Under the pieces are notes generated by a model. That model was not told the DNA's origin. It saw nothing but the letters and a program-made list of their open reading frames with translations, and searched no databases. This document shows positions 34,700 to 46,779 of a stretch of 64,000 bases of DNA, one piece after another (position 1 is the stretch's first letter; each line of letters starts with the position of its first letter). The position numbers and the translations under genes were made by a program. The stretch is from Thereva unica (taxonomy: Eukaryota; Arthropoda; Insecta; Diptera; Therevidae): NCBI GenBank assembly GCA_949987705.1, contig OX465284.1:105707310-105771309 (forward strand), read 5' to 3'.

Positions 34700-35310
34700 A
34701 TCTATCTTGTTTCTCGTTCTAACATCGGCGATACCTAGGTATCCCTTGTGTATCTTCTTTTGACAAAAGGAACCATGAGTTGGTGGGAGCCATAGAAGTT
34801 AAAGAAAAGCTCAACGTTTCTATTAGTGACCAGGCCTATATCTTGATTTCCAATTGCGTGTTCAATGCCGGTGTTATTGGGGCTGATCTGTGCGTTTAGA
34901 TCACCAATTAAAACAATGACGTCTCCCCTCGGAATAGAGCAGAAGACCTCATTCAGTGGTATATAGAACTCTTCCTTGATGTTGTCGTCTGCGTCTGTAG
35001 AGCGTAGCATTAGACTACGGCAGTACTTCTTAGTCTGGACCGCAGGCGCACAGTAATAATCCTCTCAGAAACTGTGTTCAGCTAATGAGGCAGGACCTGG
35101 CTTCTTTGGTGAGTATTACGCCAACGCCATTCCTACTGTTTTCAGTTTCGTTTCTGCCAGAATATAAGAACGACTCACCGATTGGAAGAATATGCTCCCC
35201 CGTATTTGCGATTCATCCCGTTGAGGACTTCATCCAGCCGTCCATCAGCAAACAGTGATCTCTCATGCCATGACCTGATTCGTGTCCTGGTTAGAAAAGC
35301 AAAGGTCGTC
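34700..35310 (-). pseudogene. LINE AP-endonuclease domain fragment
   Basis: On the minus strand: YSGRNETENSRNGVGVILTK (about 35170), then STDADDNIKEEFYIPLNEVF, and SIPRGDVIVLIGDLNAQISP with NNTGIEHAIGNQDIG. GDLNAQ is the catalytic GDxN core of LINE endonucleases, preceded by the typical 'YAPTxDADDxxKDEFY' segment, here altered at its start. The frame 35010-34735 is open for 91 codons, and stops lie upstream. No RT was found directly downstream. Confidence 0.75.
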
Positions 35311-35919
35311 GTCTAGTTGTACATTCGGTTCTGACGTATTTTTTGCCGATTCTTATCAATGGTATTTTTACGGAAGCGGACTGCGACTTACAACTCCTTT
35401 TATGGCGCAGAGAACTTACCATTCGACCGTCTCCCGTTAGCTCCTTCCGAAAAAGTACTCCAGAGGGCACCACGGGTAGGTGGGATTAACCTTTGCTAAC
35501 AGAACTGCTAGATGTACGCGTATTCCGCACTTCACTACTTTTGCTTGTTCTAACTTCTATTGTTTTTAAAGATAGGGAATTATATTTCCTGGGGAGATCA
35601 TTGATGATCATTAACTGCTGTCTAGATTTGCCCAGCCTTGAGACCCAGTGTTCGTGTGCCGAATTAATAGGGACGAACAGTGAAAAGTTTTCGTTATCCA
35701 GTGTTACAAGCTTGATCGCATCCTCTCGTCTATCTTAGTCGGTCCTGGAATGAACCGAAGATCAGCGATCACCACATATTCGAAATGGTCAAACAAGCAT
35801 CACAATGCTGGGGATTTAATAAGAGATGTCCGTTCCCCCATCACGCAGCAGACGTGGTTACAATCTACAAATCCTACATTCTGTCCCGCCTTGTACACAA
35901 CTGGTTTATCTAGGCTGGG

Positions 35920-36170
35920 GTCTTGAAAATCGTCATTGGATGGTTTGACATGAGGCAAAACTATGCAATCACACACATCGATGATGACCCATTTTGCACT
36001 TCGAATTCATTTAGGTACCCCGGAAATATCGTATTTCCGAAATTGTACTATGACAAAGAAATCAACTACTACTATGGCACTCTCCTCGAGTACTGCCAAG
36101 CACACCTTAACTTATCTTGTTTTCCATCGGTCCTTGAAGCAAACTTACTAGTAGACATTGCACTATGATG
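35920..36170 (+). pseudogene. LINE RT tail fragment
   Basis: A + strand frame reads FRYPGNIVFPKLYYDKEINY near its middle, like 'FxYLGSxV...DxEIxxRIG' in RTE-type RTs, and then degrades. It carries the shared 3' segment at 36144-36168. Confidence 0.45.
36144..36168 (+). repeat. Conserved 3'-end segment, copy 3
   Basis: CTTACTAGTAGACATTGCAC plus TATGA; see the copies at 26194 and 30844. Confidence 0.6.
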
Positions 36171-36659
36171 TGAATGGGACGTGACGAACTATTGTAGTAG
36201 CACAAAGAGGGACTTCTAAGCTAATAGCTTGACATGAAAAAGGAGCTCATTCATATAATCCTACAATGGCAAATCGTAAAATGAAGAAATGGAAATTCCT
36301 ACAGAATGTCTCATATTTTGAGTCTGGATAGACATGGAAGATGTTGATGCAGACAACTGCTAATAACCAGTGCGCCATCTAGACCTTCGGTATTTCAACA
36401 CTGAATAACTCTGACATTTTTTTGCCGATTTTGACGAATGTACACGATTCTGAAACGTCATTCAGTACCATTTTAGCTACAAGTTATTAATCGTTCAATT
36501 GTGAAAACCGTAACTGTAACTAATTGTAAAAAAATTGGGGAAATTCGGCGCCTTCAGACAACAGAATTCGTAGTTTGGTGAAGAAGTACTTTAAGTGCGG
36601 GTCTGTGGTAACTTGCCAGCGTCTTATTCGACCGTGTTCGCGACGCCTCAAAGAAGAGC

Positions 36660-36897
36660 CCTCCTATCTTGGTTGTGAGCTTTTTTGCTGCTCTGGAAGA
36701 GACGACTATTGGCCATCACTATTCTATAGCCATAGTTGATTATAGAAGAGTTATTAAAAAATTTAGTTGCGTTGATGGACTTGGACCATATACATGCACG
36801 GAATCCGTAGATGTAACTTTTCTAGGAGCTTGTCCTAAAAAATTTTTTTCTTTCTGTATGAATATTTAAACTAAACTAAAATTGTCTTATTACTTTG

Positions 36898-36928
<31 letters not shown>
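36660..36928 (+). pseudogene. Possible retroposed 3' end with 31-base poly(A) tail
   Basis: A 66-codon frame (36669-36869; ..GLGPYTCTESVDVTFLGACP..) ends at TAA, followed by 28 bases and then an uninterrupted A31 at 36898-36928. ATTGTCTTAT at 36881-36890 and ATTGTCTCAT at 36928-36937 flank the tail, though this may be chance. The layout fits a processed mRNA copy or LINE tail, but I do not recognise the protein and see no AATAAA. Confidence 0.3.
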
Positions 36929-36931
<3 letters not shown>

Positions 36932-36939
36932 TCTCATAA

Positions 36940-38278
36940 GGGGTCGTGCATAAATTACGTGAGGCGTTTAGGGGAGGGAGGGGGTCGAGCCGAATCTCAC
37001 CAAATCTCACGTGGGGGAGAGGGGGGGTCTTGGCAAATATCATGTAATTTTTTTTGTTTTAAAGAAACAGTGTAAAATGCCGAGAAAACTGGGTTAAATT
37101 AAGTCAAACATGTTTCTCCACTAAAGACCTCCATTCACTTACAGGCCGCCTGTAGGCAGTGGCCTGTCAGACCAGATCGACCAGCACGACTAAGCTTGAC
37201 TCAGTCTAACTGAGGGATGATACTTCAGGTACCCACCAGACAGGCCGTGGCATGCAGTTGAAATCATGATTCTCTACAGACACACAGGTGAAAACGACTG
37301 CTTAACATAGCAGGTTATTAATTCAAGCGCAAAAATGTTCATGGTCTCAACGAAAGCTTCAAGGCGGCTCCAGCCTCACGTCGCGTCGTGAACACCCGCA
37401 AACAAGCGCAAACGCGAGTGTGGATGGTTTTCACGCTTAGCTCGCGCCTTGCTTTCTGTTACGAGTGGATACAGCGTGAATTCTTCCCCACGGCTCGAGA
37501 GTGAATAGAAGCTCAGATCTTCAGGCCCGAACTGACGATAAATCCGATTTTTGTCAGCTTTCTTGAGCTGTAGGCATTCTTGAACTTCAGGCCATACAGT
37601 TGGCTGCCGGTGATTGTATGGTAATACTTGGCCTCAAGGCTAAAACTTTCAGGCCACGGCCTGCCGGCGAACTGTGTGTAAATTGGGCCCTTAAGATGTG
37701 GGTAAGGTAGGACACACAAGAAAATTACTTGATTGTTTAGCCTCTAAAAGCTAGTCAAACGCGAGACTCGTCGAATGCTGCAGAGTACGAGCCAAGTAAT
37801 ACTGAACCGCGAAAAGGCCATTAGAATTTAGTGCTACAAGAAAGCACATGTCGAATTTTAGCGTAATGAAATGTTGGGTGAGTGCTCACGTTTTGGTAGT
37901 TGTGTGTCCACCACAAGCAGAAAAGCGAGGAGGGCAAGCAGTTCGCATTATCAATTATCTCAAATAAAATCTTGTACCCAAACCCCCCCATTCACACAGA
38001 TGAACTTTTTACACACCTTTCACTAGATTTCACTACGGTTACGTACACGGATTTTATACGCGAAGGCCTTTCCTGCAGTTCTACATTCAAACTCTGTGGT
38101 TACGTCCGTAATTTCGTATTTTTAATGTAAATACAATGGATTTTATAAAATTTGAAAAATCTCACGTGAGATTAGGGGGAGGGGAGGGGGTCGGGACAAA
38201 TCTCACGATATCTCACCAAGGGGGGAGGGGGGGTCGAAAAATCGCAAAAATCACCTCACGTAATTTATGGACGACCCC
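36940..38278. mobile_element. 1.34-kb TIR DNA transposon without evident transposase, complete copy
   Basis: Ends are 25-bp inverted repeats starting GGGGTCGTSCATAAATTACG and GTGAGG (one mismatch), flanked on both sides by TAA, which fits a 3-bp target duplication as made by PIF/Harbinger-type transposases. Just inside, a G-rich block of about 70 bases (36968-37040 and 38172-38243) containing AATCTCAC is repeated in direct, not inverted, orientation. The interior has many GGCCTGCCGGC / CAGGCCGTGGCCTG words and no long ORF. A second copy is at 62640-63633 (reverse) and a deleted one at 14690-14860. Superfamily assignment is inference. Confidence 0.75.
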
Positions 38279-38284
38279 TAATAA

Positions 38285-39580
38285 AAAGAAGACAAATTGT
38301 TATCCAGCATTGACAGATTTTTTCGACAGTCTCGATCGATTACTTCAATAAACTTGAGCTTGGCATCTTTTCTTGAAATCATTTATCTTTCCATCTTTCA
38401 GGTAAGATGCCGTTGGAAACCGTTGAAAGGACTACAGTTTTTTAATTTTATCACTATTTAAATCATTTAATTTCTGAATGTATCTGTTACTCTATGCCAA
38501 AGAACAGAAACCCCTATAATAGTCTCAGTAACCTCTTGCCTCTATTATATAATATGTTAACAAAACACCCTTGGTTGGACGGTAGTCAAATGATACAAAA
38601 AGCCATTATGGAAATACTATCTGGTGCGGTTATCACATTTCGTCGCTCCTATATAAATCATGTATGAGATTTATAAGGAATTCGCACAAAAGTTCATTGT
38701 CCTTTTTCCTTACAATTTCCTTAGATAATTCCATTCCTTCCTTGAGAATATCAACATATGTTGACATTTTATGTGTAATAAATCAATTCCTTTTTCTTCG
38801 TTTTTATAGTCAACCATAGAACTGTTTTTTCAGCAGCTACATATATCAGAACCTTCGATGTCTCATTAAGATTCTTAGGTCATTGGCTTGAAACTAGTAT
38901 TATATCATTACATATGGAGGATAAATTCATGTTGACACATTTGTTTCGTGATTATCTTCTTGCGTATTTCCAAAAATTTCGTTCGGTTTTTATAGAATCA
39001 TTCCTTGGATGAGCTTAGATTATATCTTTTGAACAAATTACCGTCAAATGAAATTCCAATTTTGTTTGTTGAATCAATTTTCCCAAATCTGCGATTATAC
39101 TAATGTGTAAATTTATTGAACGATTAAAGCCTTACGTGGACAATAATGAGTTTTTTGCCCTGAAGACAAGAATGTCATTCAATAATAATAGTGACTAATA
39201 TTAAATTGTAGTAGACTTAATAGTTTCCTACTTCAATAGTAATTTCCTGTGAATTTTGGTATCAAATGAACCTCTAATGTTTGGCTGAGAAATAATGGAA
39301 ATGCTTTATGAACGCCCCCCAAATTGTGATACAAATTTAGCCCCACACCATTGAAAGACAGGGTCAGTATCTATATTTTCTGTATTTACACAAATCTTTA
39401 TTAACTTAAATAAATTAATGACTACAACTCGAAAACTGATTAGCACCAGTTCTTTATATATGACAGATGAAGTCTTCGACGAGTAAGTGAAGTAGGGATG
39501 TTCTTCTTTATCAGCGCCGGAAGTGCTGCCATGTAATACACCACTCAATGCCGCCTGGATAAGGTAGGGAATTGTAAGGA
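38285..39580. other. No gene recognised
   Basis: AT-rich sequence without motif. The last part, near 39300-39580, may already belong to the 3' region of the minus-strand gypsy element. Confidence 0.4.
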
Positions 39581-39589
39581 GTGCTCTAG

Positions 39590-40935
39590 AAATCGCGGTG
39601 ACCTACTTGGTAGCGCCTTGTCTGGCTGGATGGTCCCAGCTGGTGTCACTTCGAGTTGGATAATCGGTGCTTGTACATAGCTGCTCGGTAATTCCAAATT
39701 GTCATCTTTATCATCCTGGACTCCAAATCGTATGCATTTGTTAGGACCCTTGGTCGTATTTGACCTACATGTCGCTTAACTATAGCTCCTGATTCCAATG
39801 TCGTCCGAATCCTTCTGTTGAATAAAAGTTCGACAGGCGAACGTGCGGTTGTCGTAAATGGTGTCGCATGCTGCGTCAGGAGGAACCTTGCCAGTCTCAA
39901 GTATATGTCTCCTTGTAGAACATTTTAGAGGAAGTCTTTTGGGCTGAAAATCCTTACCTTATGATTTTGTTATTGCAGAACCCTTGAAACTCAGCCGATG
40001 TGAAAGCCGCTCCGTTATCGGAGATGATTGTTTCTGGTAATCGATACCTGGCGAACAGTTGTCGGATAATTCTGAGCGCTGACTTAGCTGAAGTGAAGTT
40101 CACGGGTAGAACCTCCAACCATTTGGTATACAAATTCACTACAATGAAGAATATAGAATCTTGGAAGGGGCCAGAAAAATCGATATGCATACGTGTTGAT
40201 GGTCGTTTTGTTCTTTCCCATGACTATCTGTCTGTCGATTCAATCATTAGTACGTCATAAGGATCCTCTCAGCTTTCACATGATTCAGGAAGCGGAAACC
40301 TCCTGATAGCGTCAGCATTAGGCATCGATGTATAATTTCGTAATCGTAGGCATTTAAAATCAGGCGTCTTCTTAACATCTATAGACCAAGTATTAGTGGT
40401 GGGTGGTCGATAAAGTGTCGGCCGTATAAGAATTGTGAAAGCTTCATAGTCAATTTGCGCATAGTTCCGCTCTGGCTTAGGCAGAGTGCGAGAGAAGAAG
40501 GCAGGAGGTTTCTCGAATCCGTTGCTCATCCTATCTGCCAACCGTCACCATATGGGGATGCATCACATATCAAGATGATTAGAAGTTTCTCGTTTTAGTG
40601 TACCAGTACGTTGTTTGATGGTAAGAGTGACTTGAGGTTATCGAAAGCTTGTTGATGTTGATTAGTCCACGTCCACTTCCTATCCTTGTCCAGAAGCCGA
40701 TCCAATGGATCGGCGATTGCTGCTTTCGCTGGAAGAAATGTATGGTAAAAGTTGAGTAATCCAAGGATGGCTGTAATTAACGTCTATCTTCAAGTACTGA
40801 GCCATTCCTGTTTGTTGCTAGATTCAATCTTGTATCCCAAAAATTCTATGGAGGTGAGGCCAAAAAAACATTTTTCCCTTTTCAGTTGAAAGCCTGCTTT
40901 TGAAGGTGTGAAAGAACCTTGTCGAGTCGTCTGGC
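39590..40935 (-). pseudogene. Ty3/gypsy pol fragment (RT end, RNase H, integrase)
   Basis: On the minus strand: RT motif 7, LQKAGFQLKREKCFFGLTSI followed by EFLGYKI (40910-40840); LLNFYHTFLPAKAAIADPLD (about 40745); DASPYG; RNase H KPPAFFSRTLPKPERNYAQI (about 40500); integrase HIDFSGPF (D of the DDE triad), then ETIISDNGAAFTSAEFQGF (second D) at about 40000; and RSPVELLFNRRIRTTLESGA (about 39830). Domain order and motifs are classic Ty3/gypsy. Stops and frameshifts occur at least five times. The upstream RT fingers and palm are absent; the fragment ends against the 10-bp array. Confidence 0.85.
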
Positions 40936-40940
40936 CGAAT

Positions 40941-41150
40941 TGAACCTATTTGATGTGATTTGATGCGATTTGATCCGATTTGGTTAGATTTGATCTGATT
41001 TGGTTTGATTTGATCCGATTTGGTTAGATTCAATCCTATTTGAATCAATTTGATCCGATTTAGTCGAATTTGATCCGATTTGAACCAATTTGATTCGATT
41101 TGTTCCAATGTGATCCGGTTTGAACCGATTTAATCCGATTTGAACCAATT
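40941..41150 (+). repeat. Tandem array, 21 units of exactly 10 bp
   Basis: Units follow TGATCCGATT with substitutions and no insertion or deletion over 210 bases, so the register never slips. Twenty-base higher-order pairs recur: TGATCCGATTTGGTTAGATT twice and TRATCCGATTTGAACCAATT twice. Because 10 is not a multiple of 3, the long repetitive ORFs on the minus strand cycle through frames and are not genes. The array exactly bridges two opposed gypsy fragments. Confidence 0.85.
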
Positions 41151-41159
41151 TTACCTGCA

Positions 41160-41690
41160 CTTGGGCCATCAAGGGCCCTATCCAACGAGCAAGCGTATTT
41201 CGTTACTCTTGCAGCTGCAGACGCGTTCACTAAATTCGAGATCAACAAAGTGTTCAGTAACAAGTCCACCGCTGCTCCGACCTTAAGGTTGATCAATGAG
41301 ATGACAAGTTACTTTGGATTACCGATAAGGATCACAGATCGGCAAAATGCAGGCCTTGATTTGATGCTATTCGTCGCGACGGACACTGACTACTAACCGG
41401 GTCGACGATATGTTGGTTGTTCACCATAAGCTTCAAGGGATTCGAAAAAGTTGTGAAACCGAAGTTCAAAGAGCACTGCAGTAGGTGCTTCCGAATGACG
41501 TATTTGGTCAAGGATCGGAATCATCGAGGACTAAGAAGCTATACGAGTATGTCGGGGTGTTCTTGTCGGATAACATTAATCGTTGGTGTTCCCTGCTACC
41601 AGATATGACGGATTATGACTTGGAAGTGCTCGTCCAAGAACAAGATAGCCTTGATGTTCACCCTGACCAAGAGCGAGCACTAACTTAAAG
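41160..41690 (+). pseudogene. Second gypsy-type integrase fragment, opposite strand
   Basis: The + strand reads YFVTLAAADAFTKFEINKVF, then LRLINEMTSYFGLPIRITDR, matching integrase 'VDAFTKF..........YFGxPxRIITDRGxAF'. Later frames lose the pattern (ATDTDY, then stops). It is a different element from the 39.6-40.9 kb fragment by sequence wording, and decayed. Confidence 0.6.
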
Positions 41691-41694
41691 AGAA

Positions 41695-43595
41695 AAAAAT
41701 AACAAAAAAACAAGGGACCCGTGGAGTTGTAGTTTTAAGTGGTTTTACTTCAGTTGCATTGAGAGTAGGCTATGGGAGACGAATTTCTTCATAAATCTCA
41801 TCTAAATTAATATTATATCATCGAATTTAATTTTGCCTTTCACTATTTTTTAATTCAGCCCTGGTCTTGTTGACACTAATCAAATTGGCTACAAATTCAA
41901 CCAATCCTGTTCCGTGTTCAATTTTATGCAATGCTAACATACAATTTATAGGAATAGAACGAACTCTGCAAAACCTACCAAAATTTTCCTCCGTGTTCAT
42001 ATTTGCGATACCGGAATCAGTTAACCCCCACAGAAATTGGATGTTTTTACAACTTCTACCAGTAAAAAAAATAATCGCAACCCTCTAGATATTAAAATCA
42101 CCCACCTAAAATTTAAAATAGAATCAAATTGGTTTCGCACAAAAAACAAACAAAAAAATATTGGGAAAAAATCCTGCCGGAACTAAATTAAAAACCCCCA
42201 CCACAAATGTTATTCCATTATCCCAAAAAATTCCTTCACCCTAAGCTGCATAACATGTATTGATCCTGAATTCATTTTACATTTCTGAAAATAAAATAAT
42301 TACTTTTTCCGGATAACAAAATAAAAGAAATAAAAAAAAACGAGTTCCATCAAAACTTCCCTTTTTGTAGTCAAAAATATCCCCCCCCTAAAAACCACCA
42401 CTTAACAATTTATTGACTCTCTCGAAAGTTTGTTACAAAAATACAAATTCAGGCCCCGAAATGTAAACTGACCTATACACAAATATTTCTTTCAGTGTTT
42501 AATTTTATTTTTGGGTTCTATCCTGCATCCCTTATAAAAAAAAGGTTGGAGTCTATGATATCAACGAACAAAAAAAATATACCATACCCTTTCATAACTT
42601 TCTCGGAGAAGGGTTCACCCAGACATTTTAAAATGACTTGAATCCTTTGATGGTTTCGCTTTATACCTTTTCCCACACTTGATGGATTATAGGTCAACTT
42701 GCACGAGTCTGTATATTCATGTATATGGACAAGGATGACGGGGTAAAGAAGATGGAATAGAAAGGGTTATGAAAGGGATTTGCTAGAGATTTGCAAGTCA
42801 AAAACCAATAATTATACGAATTTTTGGATTTACTTTGAGAACAAGGAGGATTTTCATTAACTTTCAATAAAATTAAGTCGTATTCTCGGCATTGTTAGTC
42901 AAGTGTTGTTGGGGATTGTCTGGGTGAATGCTAGAATGACTTAAGGGATTGTAAGGGTCATAGAACTTTTGACATTGTGAACTTTGTAAAGTTTGAATGG
43001 TTTAACATAAGTTTGGTTGATGGTCACGTGTGGTGTTGATGGTGACTGTGTTTTTAAGGTAGATTAATTTTATTATCACTATACCGAGAGACTTTAGTCT
43101 GATCAAGTCAATGTTTCGTTAAACCATGACATGCTGGTTGTCGCTATGTGAAGCAGTGGCAAATAATGCAAAAGAAGACTCATCCTGCTTTTGGGGGATG
43201 AAATGAAGATGAAAGATGAATATTTTGTAAGGGGGTTTCAATTTCGCAATGTCCATATCCTCAATAGCAGCCGGACATGCAAACATCGGTGTTAGTTTGA
43301 AACAGACTCCTCGGAAAGTTATTACCGGTTAGGGCAGTGAGCTACCGTACTAGGGCTACACATCAAACCTTCTTCCTGCTGATGTGAAGCAAAAATCTGG
43401 CCAAGTTGCAAAACAAGGCAGAAAGACATCGATTAAACTGTGAACCTCCACTATTCGGCAGATTTCAACAAAGTGTGAAGGATCGTTTTCATCATGTTTC
43501 TAATTGGCACAGTGTCGGAGCAGATTGAGATTACCTGACTTATCAGCAGAATCTTAACGTTCGTAAAACTAAATTGAACTTGGTCCTATGTGACT
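41695..43595. other. No gene recognised
   Basis: Holds a 73-codon ORF at 41867 without motif and A/T homopolymers. Nothing else. Confidence 0.4.
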
Positions 43596-43599
43596 TCAT

Positions 43600-45245
43600 C
43601 GTTCAGCGTACTGCTTGGATACCAGAGAGAATAAAACTCAACCAACTCAAGGTGGGCTGCCATTCTAAGACCCCGTCTAGGAGTATTTGGCAGTAAATCG
43701 CTGTGAGTATCCATCGTGCTATGTTAGGGGAGAAGCCCCACTTCTTCTAAATTTGAGCCTAACATTATTAAATCGGAGAGTCCTCTCGTGAAGAGGACAT
43801 ATTCCGTTTTTGCTGGGTTAACGCTTAGTCCGCCACCATGTGATCACAGAGGGCTTGAGGAAATTTCTTTCGTGATGTTAGCAACGTCATCTGCATACGC
43901 CAGGTCGTAATGCCCCTCTGCCTCCATGCATCGCAACAGCTGGTTCACAGCCATTACCCCTACAAGGAAGCGGGGAAAGTACACCTACTTCCAGTGTACT
44001 CTATAGACAACCTTTCGGACCGAGCAGTCGTCTAGAGAGACACCAGCGACGGCTCAATCCCCTGCTCCGTCAAGGCCAGAGTAATAGCGTCCAGGAGAAC
44101 GTTATTTAAGTGTTGTTCTTCTGTTTGTGATGGTACGAAGCTGGATATTGATCGCTTTCGTGAAATCTCTCCTACCATACTACTCCTTTCACGCTAAAGT
44201 AAGTTTTTCACGAGTGCTTCTAGAAAACGGCGCCGAAACTTTCTGGCTTGGAAGATAAAAGAAAATACGGGTGGTACAATTGGCCCGTGGGGGTCACGGG
44301 CAGAGATCGTTGGGGGCTGAGATGCAATGAACATGAATGATGGAAAGAGCATTCTTGATCCAGTTATTCATAACTGATTCAATACCAATAGTTTAGAGTT
44401 TAGCTGGCAAGTCTTTAAAACTTTTTGGTCTAAAGGCGGATTTGATTAGATTTTAGGTACCCCATAAGCCCGGCGGCAGTTAGAGGAATTGGTTGAGTCA
44501 CTTTTTTTTGGTATTGGTTGAACATGCGAATGCTTCCAAGAGTCTGGATAACCTCCGGAGAAGTATGATAGGGAAAAAAGTTTGCGCATAGGTCTTAGCT
44601 AATGGTGAACGCATGTCCTTAAGATCTTTGAAGCACCCATATACCTTTCGAGTCCTCATTGAGTGAGGAGAGGACTTGAGCGGCAGGAGGTGGCATAGCA
44701 TGGATTTCATTGAAGTTGAACTCATCTCATGAAAACGAAGTCTGGCGTGCATTATCAAAGCAATAAGAGTATCGAAAAATATCATCATTTTCATCTGTGA
44801 ATTTGATTTAAAAGTAACAAGAATATTTCCTTCATAAAAATAGGGGCGAACGGGTGCTGAAATTAAGCCTTGCAGAACACAGGAGATGGTAGGGGGTTTA
44901 GATTTGACGTAATCCAATACTAGCTTAATTGAATGATAGCAAAGGAATTTAACTCCTTACAATTTGAACGATGTCAATAATTTGGATGTTAGACAATAGA
45001 GTAGTAGAACTATGCCATAACAATGGTACCATAGGCATTGAACGAAAATTGATCTTTGGAGACGTTAAGTAAGATAATGCCACAAAGCGTATAATACATA
45101 CTGTATGCTTAGTGATAATACTCGTCTGCTCTACTGGTAGAACTGTGGATAATTGGTTTGTTTGTTTTTCTACATGAAAACTTTCCTACGCTCTTCAACC
45201 TCACATGACCTAGTTCTCGTGCTCAATCGCCCCAATACCTACCGA
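43600..45245 (-). pseudogene. LINE reverse transcriptase remnant
   Basis: Minus-strand order: AMPPPAAQVLSSLNEDSKGI (about 44690), YPDSWKHSHVQPIPKKSDST (about 44530), PRFLVGVMAVNQLLRCMEAE and YDLAYADDVANI with an intact YADD box (about 43900), then GGGLSVNPAKTEYVLFTRGL (about 43820). These are RT motifs in the right order, but in different frames and with stops. A 5' limit near 45245 is inferred because 45203-45244 repeats the segment at the 5' edge of the ppk-intron LINE. The 139-codon frame 44498-44917 is only partly in the coding phase. Confidence 0.7.
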
Positions 45246-45249
45246 TATC

Positions 45250-46775
45250 ATTTGTTCACTTTTCTTATAATTGTTTCAAGTGAATAGCATAAAACTTTCA
45301 TCTAAAACTGAAATAAACAATTAAAAATTTTTCAGAAGATAAGAAAACGTGCTCTACAGTAACATAATAGCACCTAATCAGCGTTGATTACAGCCCAACT
45401 TATTTTCCATTCATTAAACATCATTCAGAAAAGTTTCACTCAAAAACATTTTTCCTCCAAAAGTTGAAATTTCAAGCTATACTTAATAATTCAACTCAAC
45501 TCCTCAATTTATGCTTTAATTAAGAAAAAAAAATCAAGTTAATTTGAGTCTGCTTTAACCATAATTCACTCAACTAAATATGAAACATTTAAGACATTTA
45601 TGCGCGAAATACTAAGGTCCACTTTGTTAAATGCTTCTTCTCACCTGGCACCTGGCATCCGCAACAAGGTGTTCGTGTTCCAATTGTAAATTCTCTCCCG
45701 TTATAAAATATTCACAAGCAATTTACTTTTAAGAGATTCTTGTAATAAACTTTAATCATGAAATCTCATTCTCAACTTGTTTTTGGATACAAGACACAAA
45801 AAGAAATGCTAAACATTTGTAACTTTGAATGAGTTTGCCCTGCACCTGAAGAATACAGGTACATTCAACATACACTCCTTTTTTTTGTTAAAGATAGGTT
45901 AAGTTTTTATGATACGTTTTTGTTCATGTTTTTAAGTGAAAATTTGCTCCGAGTTTCCTTAAGTGTGGCTCGTTCTTGTAGTGAAAGTAATATTGCTTTT
46001 ATTTAAAACTCAATTGGATGAAGAAGTTGTTATACGGGGTGGGCGAAGATTAGTTGCTGGGGTTGAAGGGATGAGAGAGGATAAGTCTTCGGAGTGAATT
46101 GTTCAGGGTAAAAGTTTTTCGTAAATTTTTTATGATATTGTGAGGAGTTTTTCTTTATTAGCTTGTCTGATCTGGTAGTCTGTTTAAATGAACAACTTTT
46201 GTTAATAATGAAAATTAATGCTGGAATTTTGTGTACTTGTTGATGTCAATGGCAAAGCTAGTGCAAAAAGTATAGAGGAATATCTCTTTTATCTCGTACA
46301 AGGCTCCGGATAAAATCTTGTGTTTGCACAAGTTAAACCCCAAGCTGAACATGGCATTGGATCCTATTAATGTAGCTGCGAACTAAACAAATGGTCTATG
46401 GATTATCCAGAGTTGCAGGGTAGCATTACTGCAGCTTTCAAAATTTTTTTTTAGAACGAAGAAAACGGGCGATTATCTTGGTGACCATAAAGGGTGACAT
46501 TAGAATACTCAATAGACCGGTTGTCTTTCGATGTGAACGATAAGCAGCTTTGGACGTGGTTAGTACTAAGTTGGGGGACCACTTTAGCAAAACCATACTC
46601 GCGCTTGGAACGGAAAAAGCAGTTGAAAAAGATGAATCCAATGGAAACTTTTCGACACCGGAACTTATTTACATATCCATTGGCGTCCATGAATACTCTT
46701 CATTAAAAAGCTTCTTTATAATGCTCCTAACACGCTACTAAAGGAGTATAAAAGCAAACAATACTATCGGTAGGC
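45250..46775. other. No gene recognised
   Basis: AT-rich. Overlapping 65-80 codon frames around 46440-46740 on both strands suggest old coding DNA, but none shows a motif I can name. Confidence 0.4.
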
Positions 46776-46779
46776 CTGT

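Noticed and set aside
37513..37719. Small ORFs inside the 1.34-kb transposon as a transposase
   Set aside because: They are short, contain no DDE or DNA-binding motif and are not conserved in frame in the copy at 62.6 kb.
40824..41296. Repetitive minus-strand ORFs rich in Ser-Asn-Gln-Ile-Lys
   Set aside because: They are translations of the 10-bp tandem array; the period is not a multiple of three and all frames look alike.
44498..44917. 139-codon minus-strand ORF as a gene
   Set aside because: The LINE RT motifs of this stretch lie in other frames; the long frame is a by-product.
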